DNA from: Liolophura sinensis
Lineage: Eukaryota; Mollusca; Polyplacophora; Chitonida; Chitonidae
Direction of reading: 5' to 3'
Length of the DNA stretch: 64,000 nucleotides
Assembly: GCF_032854445.1 (NCBI RefSeq)
Contig: NC_088295.1
Coordinates: forward strand, 54,233,249 to 54,297,248
Positions 25,001-35,402 of the stretch are shown one piece after another. A program made the position numbers and the translations under genes. Position 1 is the stretch's first letter, and every line of letters begins with the position of its first letter. The notes beneath the pieces are model-generated. The model was given only the letters and a program-made list of their open reading frames with translations, made no database searches and was not told where the DNA came from.

Positions 25001-27635
25001 ACTGCCCTTTGCCGAGTACGTGGCTAGACCTCCTGACAAAGCTGATGAAGCAGTAGATGGATGTTGAATGCTTGACCTCAGTGATCAAGGGCCCTGACAG
25101 TTGTAGTCACCTATGGAACTGTCTTGTATCAGAAGGTCTCTTGCTAAGAGTGAGTGAGTGAAAGTTTTAACGTTGCTTTCAAAATATTTCCAGTTTTATC
25201 GCGAACTCTTGCTAAGAACATATTATGTACAGGTGATGTATAATGTTTTTGATAACACTTTTTTGTCATTGGCAGATCGCTGCTAAGTCAGTTACAAAAG
25301 CTGCAATCATTGGTTGGCAAGATCGACCGTCCGTCCTCCACAACCACTCAGACAGGAACAGTACTTATGGTGAGCAGTGTTTGATAGCTAAACACCCCCG
25401 ACTCGTTGTCCACTAACTTCAGCCTTAACTTAGGCAAACCTTGCAGCACTGAGAAGTGTGATTTTGGGGGACTGCAGGTGTGTCCTTCAGGTAGAGATTG
25501 TATTGTAGCAATTGTAATAGCACCGTGTGTAGAGGGGGCTTGGCACCAGGCTGGCTTTAAAAATGTTTGGCAGGTTTGCTGTGTAGTGATAGCGGTGCTG
25601 GCATTATGTTCTTTGATTTATTGTCAGTTACAAGGCTTGTTTTGACTTTTGTCAAAATTTAAGGACTTCTACATTTTGCATAAGCTAAGTAATAGGGATT
25701 ACCTTTATTTTTGACTGTATCTATCTTTTACTGAAAAATTGTTACGGTTTTGCATGAAACCCAAGGCTATATACAGTGTGTATATACATTTATCTTGTCA
25801 TAATACCTGTCACTTGTTCATGATTTTAGCGCCAAGGGTTCAAAAGCTAAACATTTATATCCTATTTCATATTTTTACTCAAATCAAAAATATCTCTGTG
25901 GAATTGACGCCTGTTACCATGGTGGTGTAAAATCACATGTGATATTGAAATAACAAAGTCAAGTTTACTCTCATACTGTCTCTTTGACACACTCAACTCA
26001 TTTTTGCGCAGCCATTCACATTGTTGTATTAAGAATCATTGTTAGTGTTCAGAAGTGCTTCACAAGGAGTGGTGTAGTTCAACACTGGGAAACACTGAGG
26101 AAGCAGTCTTCCTTTTTGTTTTAGCAAATGCACAAAGTTCACATGAGGGGGATGTAGATTTTGAAAAAAAAAAACGCTCAAGATTAAGGGATTAAATTCT
26201 GTGATCAGAATGCTGTTAAAGTTGTGTTGGTGTAAACGTGTAATGGCTGTTGTTTTCCTGGTTGTTGTGACTAACTGAGGGGAGGTAGAAGTGGTTTGTC
26301 CGTTGTAACACCTGTTGTTCCCAACCCGCAGGTGATGGTCCTGTGTTTCGCCATCTTTGTTGGGGGCTGGGCACCTCCGTCTATGACATCGGCTACAGCA
26401 GCCTGAACACGGCTGGCATCTCCTCCGCTCTTCACTAACCCCAAGCCTGTCCACCCGTCGCCCAGGCATGGGGCCTCAACCCCAGAATATACGCATCATG
26501 GAGTCCTACTCTACTCCAACCAGTAAGTACATATACACACCTGGCCAGCTGGAGAAGGGCAGGGCTGGCAGGAGGGCGTAGTGCGTGGTGATATCCACAC
26601 ACAGGCTGGGTTCAAAGATCAAAAACCGTGGTATTTTACACTCTGGTACCAACCCTGTATTCATTTGTGTACATTATTTCATGTCAGATCTGTGTCTAGT
26701 ACAGCTCATTGCTTTTGGGTTTTTTTTCATTTTGTTCTTTTTTTGCTCAAGTTTTCTTTTCACTATGGCAACAATGAAACGGCTTATAATTGGAGCTCAA
26801 GGGCAAAAAAAAAAGAAAGAAAAAAAAAAACAGAACAGAAAAAAAGAAAAATAATTAACATACAACATTGAGTAGGTGAATGTGGGCTAAAGGGAGAAGT
26901 ATGTGCTGGTATGTAGTGTGGAATAGCCTAACTGTAACTGTGGTAGTATTAGACCTGGACCTAGTTTTGGTGGTGGTGGTGGTAGTAGATTGTCAGTGTC
27001 TGGTTGTGGAGCTTATATTGAATGTTCAGATTCTCTTGCTTTCATTGTCCATGGTGCCTGGACAACAACAAAATAAGCGGTCAATGAAGAATTGTGCAGG
27101 TTAAAGGTTGAAGACCACTTGTCTGTAACCAGTATAATACCAGTGTATCTGTGCGTCACAGGCGGGATGGTCCAATCAACTTGGCAAAGACCTGTACTTT
27201 TTTCCACCGATCAAACTGCTATCATATAAGTAGAAAGATCTTGAGTATACTGCAATCAAATGAAATCAGTGGATTGAGGACACTGCTTGACTGTGTTGAC
27301 ATGTTGTTGTTGTAGAGAAGTCGCGTGTCTTGCTCTCCCTGAAGGAGGACATAGAGGATCTGTATGGACCACGTCTTCCCGACTCGGGCTGGCGACTAGA
27401 GAAGGAACAGAAGGTCGATCAGCCCCCGGTATTGGAGCCCCTAAAGAAGGAGAGCGAGGACAACAGTGCTGCGGCTGTGCCAGTTATCACTCTGGACCAG
27501 TCACCATGCCGACGTTAACAGACCGCACAGCTGCAAGAGATGCAAGCGCTGATGCACCCAGACATCTCTGCTCCTGCACACTTCCTGTCAGCTGACCATC
27601 TCCTTAATGGCACGACCGTCAACGAGTCGGCATAA
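13084..27635 (+). CDS. CREB3L: CREB3L1/CREB3L2-like (OASIS/BBF2H7/CrebA) ER-tethered bZIP transcription factor, frame-disrupted as assembled
   Basis: Exons: 13084-13179, 19080-19263, 21521-21802, 22879-23039, 24130-24275, 24475-24535, 24725-24793, 25276-25369, 26332-26522 and 27316-27635. In this family the precursor sits in the ER membrane and is cut in the Golgi by S1P/S2P. The freed N-terminal part then activates secretory-pathway and matrix genes through CRE-like sites. Visible in order: an acidic N-terminus ([22 protein letters not shown]), sumoylation-like IKQEP and KTEPGD, the family hallmark [33 protein letters not shown], then a basic region [10 protein letters not shown], a leucine zipper ([19 protein letters not shown]), TQTGTVLM, a membrane segment [12 protein letters not shown], and a luminal tail with [10 protein letters not shown] and ending NGTTVNESA. 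The start ATG (ACCATGG) is in good context. Exons 5, 6 and 9 contain frame errors and exon 10 an in-frame TAA, so the gene does not read through as written. Consensus errors are more likely than a dead gene. Confidence 0.88.
15150..15185. repeat. (TA)n/(TG)n microsatellite
   Basis: An uninterrupted TA dinucleotide run followed at once by a TG run, inside CREB3L intron 1. Confidence 0.85.
16073..16146 (+). repeat. 19-bp tandem repeat, about four copies
   Basis: The unit TAAGTCTAGGACAGACAGT occurs three times head to tail. A fourth, partly diverged copy begins TAAGTCCAGGACAGA. Confidence 0.9.
22103..22519 (+). repeat. 26-bp minisatellite, about 16 copies, in CREB3L intron 3
   Basis: The consensus starts CTTTGATACAGAGGGTTTA and ends CAACCTG (26 bp). 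I count 16 head-to-tail units, one of them 27 bp. Variation is mostly at T/G and A/C positions (GGGTTTATAACC against GGGTGTACAACC). The last unit is degenerate. Because 26 is not a multiple of three, no frame stays open through it. Confidence 0.93.
24130..24535 (+). other. CREB3L: CREB3L exons 5-6: four apparent +1 insertions in the bZIP coding sequence
   Basis: In exon 5 (24130-24275) the join from exon 4 needs ATTCCG but the sequence has ATTTCCG. Later the frame of [13 protein letters not shown] passes to the frame of [14 protein letters not shown] across CCCC, where CCC is expected. In exon 6 (24475-24535) TCTGGCTCAA stands where TCTGCTCAA would continue into [11 protein letters not shown], and TTAAGAA stands where TTAGAA would give LETLEKR. 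Removing one base at each place makes exon 5 exactly 48 codons, and makes the exon 6 end phase match the start of exon 7 (A+GTTGAG). All four can be read as duplications of the neighbouring base. The protein-level conservation around them is intact. Confidence 0.8.
26332..26522 (+). other. CREB3L: CREB3L exon 9 (membrane segment): net frame error
   Basis: The exon enters in phase 0 with [15 protein letters not shown]. It must leave in phase 1 to join exon 10 ([10 protein letters not shown]). Its length of 191 bp is one too many for that. The entering frame hits TGA at 26404. The leaving frame, [16 protein letters not shown], is open only downstream of a TGA at 26384. One extra base between about 26387 and 26406 would reconcile both. 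Two deletions, using a third frame with [12 protein letters not shown] in the middle, would do so as well. Confidence 0.65.
27516..27518 (+). other. CREB3L: In-frame TAA in CREB3L last exon, with coding-like sequence beyond it
   Basis: The frame that gives [14 protein letters not shown] stops here after QSPCRR. The same frame then stays open for 38 codons to TAA 27633-27635. It reads [13 protein letters not shown] and ends [10 protein letters not shown], with two overlapping or adjacent N-glycosylation sequons, as expected for the luminal C-terminus of this family. Either the gene truly ends here or the stop is a consensus or genetic lesion. Confidence 0.55.
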
Positions 27636-28976
27636 GCTCCCTCTTATGAACAGAATGTTTTCAAAAGAACATTTGGGCATGTGGGGTGAGGATGTATAGT
27701 TGGGGCGAAAAAAAAAAAAACCAAACTGTATGGGCATTGTTTGTTCCATATATTGTCCTAGGAGGAGCCATGCTCTGTGTTAGTACCGATTTGCCTGTAT
27801 ACTACTGATGGGCTCCATTCTCCACTGTTGTTGAGATTTACTATGATTATACATGTATGTGATACTGTTAATCTATATAACCTGTTAATAGAATTATATC
27901 AGAGATGTATATTGTGGGTGCTCAAGTTGATACAGTGGGCCAATCACTTGTACTGTCGAGGGTTCGGACAGCGTGTCATCGTCATTTTATCATTATCTTG
28001 ATCAAGCATTTACATCACAGATCAGACCAGTGGAACTGTTTATCTTCAGATTTCTAATTTATCTCCTACATGGCTGATGATACAACATTAGTTACTTGTC
28101 AAAGTCATGACGTCATCTTAGTATCAATGTTTTGATATGGCATGCGGCTGTCTGTTGTATTGCATGACAGTAAGAGAAAGGTTTGCCATGAAGGCTAGAC
28201 TGGACAAAGTCTGCATCCCGTGCTAAGGTTAGCCCATCACTCCTTTACATATATATGTACTTAGGTTGGGCTTGTACATACATATATTTATGCGCTTATA
28301 CAAATTTATTTGTTATGTTTGTGGTCAAGTTACGGTATCTGATCAACATCGTTTACTGTGCAGGATGGATTTCTGCTGGCTATGGGCCAGATATGAAAAC
28401 CTAAGCTGGCCGTCATTTTGTACATAGCCTATTGTGCCTTATAAACACCTTGAATTGAATTTATGTTGGAATATAGATTATTCATGCTTTACATATATAT
28501 ACATTGTACGTTTACCTGAATGACTGCATGTAAATTGAACAGATTTTATCATTTTATCAATTGAAAAAAAAAAAATGTTCGAAATATGGTGAAATAGCAT
28601 TAGGGTAAAATGCTATTAAAAACTAGTCACAACTTCTGTTTAGTTTATCAATAATGTCAGTCGTTCTTCAATATTAGCAAAGTTGGGCACTGGGTGACCA
28701 TATACAAGCGGATCTTGTTAAAGACTAGGTAGATTGTTGATGTATATTAAGTATTTAATATGACAACAAAGGTTAAACCAAAATTCTGTTCTACGTTTTA
28801 GTTTGAGCCAATCTGTGGTTATTACATCATTTTGTCCCCATGCTGCTGCATCATGACATTCGACACACCCAGACGTGGTGAAAAGACAAATTAAATCATA
28901 TTTTTAGGTCATTCAGTTGATTGTTTTTCTTTTGCAAATATATTCAAAACAAGCACTGTATCTGTGCCCATACCAG
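27636..28976 (+). other. CREB3L 3' UTR and downstream DNA
   Basis: AT-rich, without an exon. A perfect CRE palindrome (TGACGTCA) lies at 28108-28115. A-rich runs occur at about 27708-27721 and 28564-28574. No single poly(A) signal stands out. Confidence 0.5.
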
Positions 28977-29775
28977 CATGTCTTTCCAGACTGGCTAAAT
29001 GAGTCATATGGCTGTTTCAAGTAGTGCATCGGTGTATCTGCACATCTGCACAACAGACCATACATACCTACATGTCTCCAGATCGGCTAAATGAGTCAGA
29101 TGGCTGTTTCAAGTAGTGCATCAGTGTATCTGCACATCTGCACAGAACAGACCATACATACCAGCATGTCTTTCCAGACTGGCTAAATGAGTCATATGGC
29201 TGTTTCAAGTGGTGCATCGGTGTATCTGCACATCTGCACAACAGACCATACATACCTACATGTCTCCAGATCGGCTAAATGAGTCAGATGGCTGTTTCAA
29301 GTAGTGCAACAGTGTATCTGCACATCTGCACAGAACAGACCATACATACCAGCATGTCTTTCCAGAACGGCTAAATGAGTCAGATGGCTGTTTCAAGTAG
29401 TGCATCGGTGTATCTGCACAGAACAGACCATACATACCAGCATGTCTTTCCAGACCGGCTAAATGAGTCTGATGGCTGTTTCAAGTAGTGCATCGGTATA
29501 TCTGCACATCTGCGCAGAACAGACCATACATACCAGCATGTCTTTCCAGACCGGCTAAATGAGTCAGATGGCTGTTTCAAGTAGTGCATCGGTGTATCTG
29601 CACATCTGCACAACAGACCATATATACCTACATGTCTCCAGACCGGCTAAATGAGTCAGATGGCTGTTCCAAGTAGTGCATCGGTGTATCTGCACAACAG
29701 ACCATATATACCTACATGTCTCCAGATCGGCTAAATGAGCCAGATGGCTGTTTCAAGTAGTGCATCAGTGCATTT
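28977..29775. repeat. ~93-bp satellite, about nine copies
   Basis: Units begin CATGTCTTTCCAGACTGG or CATGTCTCCAGATCGG and continue through GCTAAATGAGTCAGATGG, CTGTTTCAAGTAGTGCAT, GTGTATCTGCACATCTGCAC and CAGACCATACATACC. Starts are near 28977, 29070, 29165, 29260, 29354, 29439, 29537, 29630 and 29718. Two subtypes, CTTTCCAGA and CTCCAGATC, alternate at the left end of the array. Some units lack the CACATCTG box and are shorter. The minus-strand open frames here come from the periodicity and are not genes. Confidence 0.92.
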
Positions 29776-32700
29776 GCAAAGAAAATACATGAGACAAACA
29801 AAAACACCAGGTGCCAGGATCACGAAGCCATCTTAGACTTTAGTCAAAATTTCAATCATTAAACTTAGAATGTTCCTTTGCTTCATTTTAGCTGAAATTT
29901 ATTTTTTAGTAACTTACCCGGAATTTGTAGTCACATGGTAATTTGAAGAAATAATGATTTTAAAGGAGAAAAAAACTTTAAAAAAATGACACTATAGGCG
30001 GAAAAGAGCACATTTTATTCTATCTGGGTTGCCTGCTTCATAATTCTGCGGTTTTTCCTCCCATACACGTAAAGCCTGAAAACGGCAAAGTTGGCATAAA
30101 TCGCTGAGTCCATCGCGTCGTCCATCTTTACCTTATCCTGGGGGGGTGTTGCCTCTCAGCCAATGAGAGTCTTTAAAACTGCTGCCTTGTTCATGGAAAC
30201 TCGGAACCTAAAGTCAACAAGACTGTCGCGCACATTAACGACATGAAATTTGCTAAATTATGTGGCTTCTGTTCTGTCATAGCCACATGGATTTTTATTT
30301 CCTTGCACTGTAGAGATCCTGTTCAAGCATAACCAACACTGCTCTCTCTGATATTTCACATTTCACAATGGCTTACGTTTGGTTACTGTGTCTGCTGGTG
30401 AGAACCCCCATGCTTCAGTTGTGATGAACTCTGGCAGCTGATGGTGCCATGAACTTTGGTCCTTGCCTTAGGCATACGGAAGAAACTGCAGACTGCACAA
30501 AGTTAACTTCATGAAGCCACTTAAAACACATAATCATTCCCATTAAAACATTTAATGCTCAATTAATTTACCTTTATAACATTCGCATTCATGTTTATGG
30601 CTTATTATTAACATTCATTTCACGTTCAGATTAAGACTAAATGTAAATGTACAGTGTACATATATAGGCTTGATTTTGGTTTTATTTATCTGAATGTAAC
30701 ATGGACTGCAAAGTGGTCTGGTGGTATTCAATGGATGGTTGACAAGCACCCTGGCTCATTGTAACAAAGTCCCAACGAAATGTGAGGTCGAAGGAACCCA
30801 CAAGTTCAATGTTCAAAGCTCAACATTGAACGGTGGCATGGCATGGCTTTGACCCTGAAATTGATAAATGAAGAAATGAAGAGATGACATTAAATGATTC
30901 ATGGTATCCCGGCTCGTGAAAAAAAGTTCAAGGATTTTCAAGGACCATCATTATTCAGTTGAGGCACAAGCCTTTGATGTGTCAATTGTTAATTACGATA
31001 CAGAGGGAGATATAGAGAGAGGAAAACTGACGAGAAGTCGGTGGACTCTTTTGTGTTTTTTTTTACTATCTGATGAACTACTGGTTACAAACACTGTATT
31101 TTACCTACAGTTTTGTTAGTAAAATGTGCTTTGGGGTGTACATGTAGGCCTTAAAATTAGAAATTAATCAAACTGCACCAAAAAAAAACAAAAATAAGTG
31201 GTAGTGTACAATTTTGATAAATCGGAGTCTATTGGCATGGAATCGGACTAAGGGGGGATAACTCTGTAAGGGAAGTGCTCATGTTTCGGAAAGGAACACA
31301 CCACTCGACAGTGTACCTGAATAGTCTGTGCCGCTATATATGATTCCGCGGAAGCAGACAGAAGGTCGCGTATGGACACAGCTAGTTGACCCACGACGTT
31401 TTGGAAGTTAAGCTTCCAATTTTTCACATTTTTTCAAAAATATTTTCTCTAACCCTGTATTTTCGCTCTCCATATTCAAGTCCATGTAAGTCCCTTTGTC
31501 CGACTGCCGGTGGGTAACAATGGACATTCACTGAATGCGCGAATGCCGAGTCAAACAGGTATGAACCATAGCCATTACAAAATACAGCCCGAGATTCCTC
31601 TGACGTTAGGTTTGGCAAAATTTTGGTTCGGCCATGGATAACCTCAAACCGACGTCAGAGCGCGTTCCGTTTAAGAATCAGAGGCCGATTCCACAAAGCC
31701 CTTTATGACTGAAGTCAGAATTTAAACAGTCCGTATGAACCTTAATGTTTTGCACTCGTAGTTGAAATGGGGACAATACTTTTTCAGTATTGGTATTCCA
31801 GTAACTGATCGAGGTATTTGCAGGCTGATGCATACGCACCAGGTCTAATGCCGATGTAATTCATGCTGGTGGCACAGAATGGGCGAAGGGTAGAGGATAC
31901 CAGCATTAGTTATAGTCTCATCTTGACATAAAGGTACATAAATTAATACAGGCTGACAGATAATAAGCATTTACTGGCTCATGCAGCTGCACCAGGAATG
32001 GCGAAATGTCGGCACATGCTGGTCGCTTCAAAGAAACATGAAAGGGTCGATGTGCAAAGTGGTGCTGGCCCATGCAGCAACAGGCATCACGAAGGGATCA
32101 TTGTTAAGTAAGTCTGCTCAATGGCCCAGTATTAATTGTGTCGATTCTTAATTGTTATCTGTTAATAATGCATGGAATTAAGTAACCTAGGCTTTAAACT
32201 CAGCCAGCTAGTTCACCAAGATATAAACAGGATTTTGCTTAGCATTACGGCCAAAAATAAAGATGACAGTTCACGTTATTGACGAATCCCATGTATGGGT
32301 GTTCGGTGGCACCTGTATTTCGTGTTCCCGCGAAGTATAAGGTAGAGTATAAGGCAGACTTACAGAATTTGGAAAGTCCGACCGTCTGTTTCTAGGTGTA
32401 TTTTTGGTGAAATCAGTTAATTAGTCAGCAATGAAAGCTTATGTGAAACACAGATTTTACAGTACGCTTTCAAAATGTTCACCGTCTTGTTTTCAATAAA
32501 AACGCTCCGCGAGTTCGACTACGTTATTGGCAGAGGAAAATAGAACAAATGATATTTCATGCATAGGCCGCATTCACGAAGTGCGATTAGTTGAATTCTT
32601 TCAATTGTACGATTCAGTGCAGAGAATGATACGTGTCTTATACAGTTTGTTTACTGGCTTGTGAATTAGACTGCATGGAAATGTTGAGCGACCACGTTCA

Positions 32701-35144
32701 TTGTCACGCCTTGGTCAGATAGGGGTCAATTTAGGCCCAACTATGTCATCACTTACTTTTGAATTATTTTCGCTGTGATTTTCCGCAATATGCATAATCT
32801 ATATGCCTCTGTGTCCACTTAAATATTGCATGATGCTTTTCATTGTAAAATATTTGAGTAAAGGCAGCGACATGTTTTATGAAGTTTCATGTCACTGTTG
32901 TCAAGATGGCACCTCCAGACCCTGGTGTTAAGAAACTTTTAATTCAAAATTTCTCTATATCTGTAGACGCCCACAAAGTAATAAAATCCCGTAATATAAT
33001 GATTATTGCACTATGGGTTCCACTTGCTACCCGCAGTGTAACCTTGGTACATTATAGATAACACTGATAGCACTACCCACAGTGTAAAATTACTACATTA
33101 GGGAAAGCACGTGTTACCCACAGTGTAATAATTGTTACTTAAGGGTGACCTTCGCCTAGTACATTCTGTCCATTATGTACTGCGTGTTATGGTGAGTAGG
33201 CCTGGATCATTCGTGCTTCTGAGCATTGTATCGACTTGCCCAGTACACTTCTACTCAGATGGAATGTATTTGTTATATACCCCTTTCCTCCGATCTTATC
33301 GGGAACATTGTCTCGTCTCGCGGGGAAGATTCAAAAACTGGCGTTTTCAGTTCCGTAAAGGTTTATTCTAACTACATTGATCTTGTACTTTAAATGAAGT
33401 TTTCAACACAAAAGAATGAATGATTATGGCTTAACGCCACATTGCTACACACAAAAGAAAGAACGTACGAACACATGAAAGTTTGCTAAGACAATCTGGA
33501 CAACACCTGTTTAAATCTGAGCAATTTCCAATTTGAAGATTGTAGGCCTATGTATTTATAAACCAGTGACAGGCTCCTATCATGTGGAAATATATATATT
33601 ATGTATTGTGAAAAAAAAAAAAAAAAACCCCGCGGTGGAATCAGTAGACACTGGGTGTGAGCGTAAGACTGGTCAAGAATTTGTAATCTACACGGACAAC
33701 ATCAACACAAGATGACTGACTGAGCTAGCAAAAGATTGGCCTTCATCTGACAGAATCTCGTGTCACCCAGCAGCAAATTTTACCTTGAGCAGACAATACT
33801 GATATGTGAACAGTGTCCGATGTACACACGTATTACTGTAGAAGTGAATAAAAAAAATTGTTACACAATGGGCAGGCTGCGGACTAAAAACAAGTGCTCC
33901 CCACACAAAGGGAGATAACCTAATAATTATACACACCTGTGGCAAGATCTCTCCCAACACTATCTTCTCCATTGTGCTGATGAAACTCAATATTATTGGA
34001 CAAAAACAAAGGTTTTGACATGGGTTCTTAAAAAAGAAGCATATGGTTTGCTGTTTGCCTTAACACAGGGTCTTCATATGACCAGTGCTAAATTAAAAAT
34101 CAGTCATTGAATCTTATGAAGATTGCCATTTCCTCAATTTTCAATCTCCCAAACAATAGCTTGACCTGACGGTTTCCCATTTTGAGAATTTGAGCCCAAA
34201 CCATGGAATTTACCTGGAGAGTTAGAGCTCAAACTCATCAGTGATGAAGCACTGATACAATAGCTGCTCTCACAAATGTCAACACCCAGAATTTTGAATC
34301 AGGTATAGCTGCTACTTTTCTTGTCATTTAATTAAGTGACAAATTTTGAAACTTGGGAAGTATGTTTCACACATTTTATTATAAAAATCAGAAGATACAC
34401 ATTTGTGTACATGAAATACTTACAAATATATCTCAGAATTTATTATACACATATACACTATTGGACCACACATAAAATGTACATTATGAAATCTATGTTT
34501 GTGCATACATTATCTTATGTCATTTAAGACAACTGTTAAAACCTTGCGTAAGATGTATCTTAAAACTGGTATAAAAGAAGCAAAAGTCAAGATAATTCCT
34601 TAAAATATATTTGCTTTGCAGAGATTTTGATAAAAGTGATATTTAAAAAGTATCAGGACTTGAAACAGTACCTTGACATAAGGACACACAGTATATGAAT
34701 TCTATATAGTAGCAATTCTATATAGTAGCACTTTAATACATACAGGGAATTAAAATGGTAAGTCCTTATTATGTATGCCTGTCTGTATGTGCATTTTAAC
34801 GCACATGTTTAATTTTGAGTGAAATTAGTGAACACAGTAGGAACAAACAATGAGCCATGTACTGAGCAAGGGGGTCATTGTGAACCACTAATGTCAACAC
34901 AGAGACTCTGAATCACCTTAGTAGATATGGGATAGATCTACTGCTCTAGAAGTAATCTTCATGTACATCTCCCTTACATACATTCTTATATATGTCCACT
35001 TTTTTGTTTCAGAAAATTAAACGTTCATTAAATATCTTTTTTATCAAAATATAACAAAAAAAAAAAATAATAATATAACAGTGGAAATACCCCAGGCCTA
35101 CAGAATATACAAAAATTTACCATTAAATTTTTCTTTTTTGTTTT
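29776..35144. other. Spacer between CREB3L and the tandem-Cache gene
   Basis: No exon is recognised on either strand. Minus-strand open frames (for example 31424-31618 and 33763-33990) do not resemble receptor helices. A short three-fold imperfect repeat around ACCCACAGTGTAA lies at about 33030-33125. A run of 16-17 A lies at about 33611-33627. Confidence 0.5.
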
Positions 35145-35150
35145 TTTATT
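35145..35150 (-). other. Candidate poly(A) signal of the tandem-Cache gene
   Basis: AATAAA on the minus strand, about 250 bases past the TGA at 35405-35403. It is the first canonical hexamer that I noticed downstream. Confidence 0.4.
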
Positions 35151-35402
35151 ATACAAAACAAATGAATATGAGAAGTGTGTGTTTTCTTGTACAAGTATTA
35201 TGTTAAGCCTACATATGGTGATACTGTATCCATGAAACCCTATATGTACGCACATGTATGTCTCAATTCTATTCACCATATTGTAATGAGGAATGCATGA
35301 ACACCTGAGGAATGATTACTAGTATTTGCATAATGATGATTGACATATGAGTTGGGATGCTGACATCTATTTGGTTTGGCAGATCTGTAGGTCCTCGCTG
35401 GA

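Noticed and set aside
26029-26469. 146-codon minus-strand frame overlapping CREB3L exon 9
   Set aside because: It is the antisense shadow of a real exon plus adjoining intron. No homology.
29068-29613. Minus-strand repetitive frames (CRCADTPMHYLKQPSDSF type)
   Set aside because: Products of the ~93-bp satellite (31 codons per unit). The repeat runs without any start or splice context.
28000-35402. Search for seven-helix exons on the minus strand downstream of the Cache gene
   Set aside because: No minus-strand frame of useful length resembles class C helices. Very short exons cannot be fully excluded by eye.
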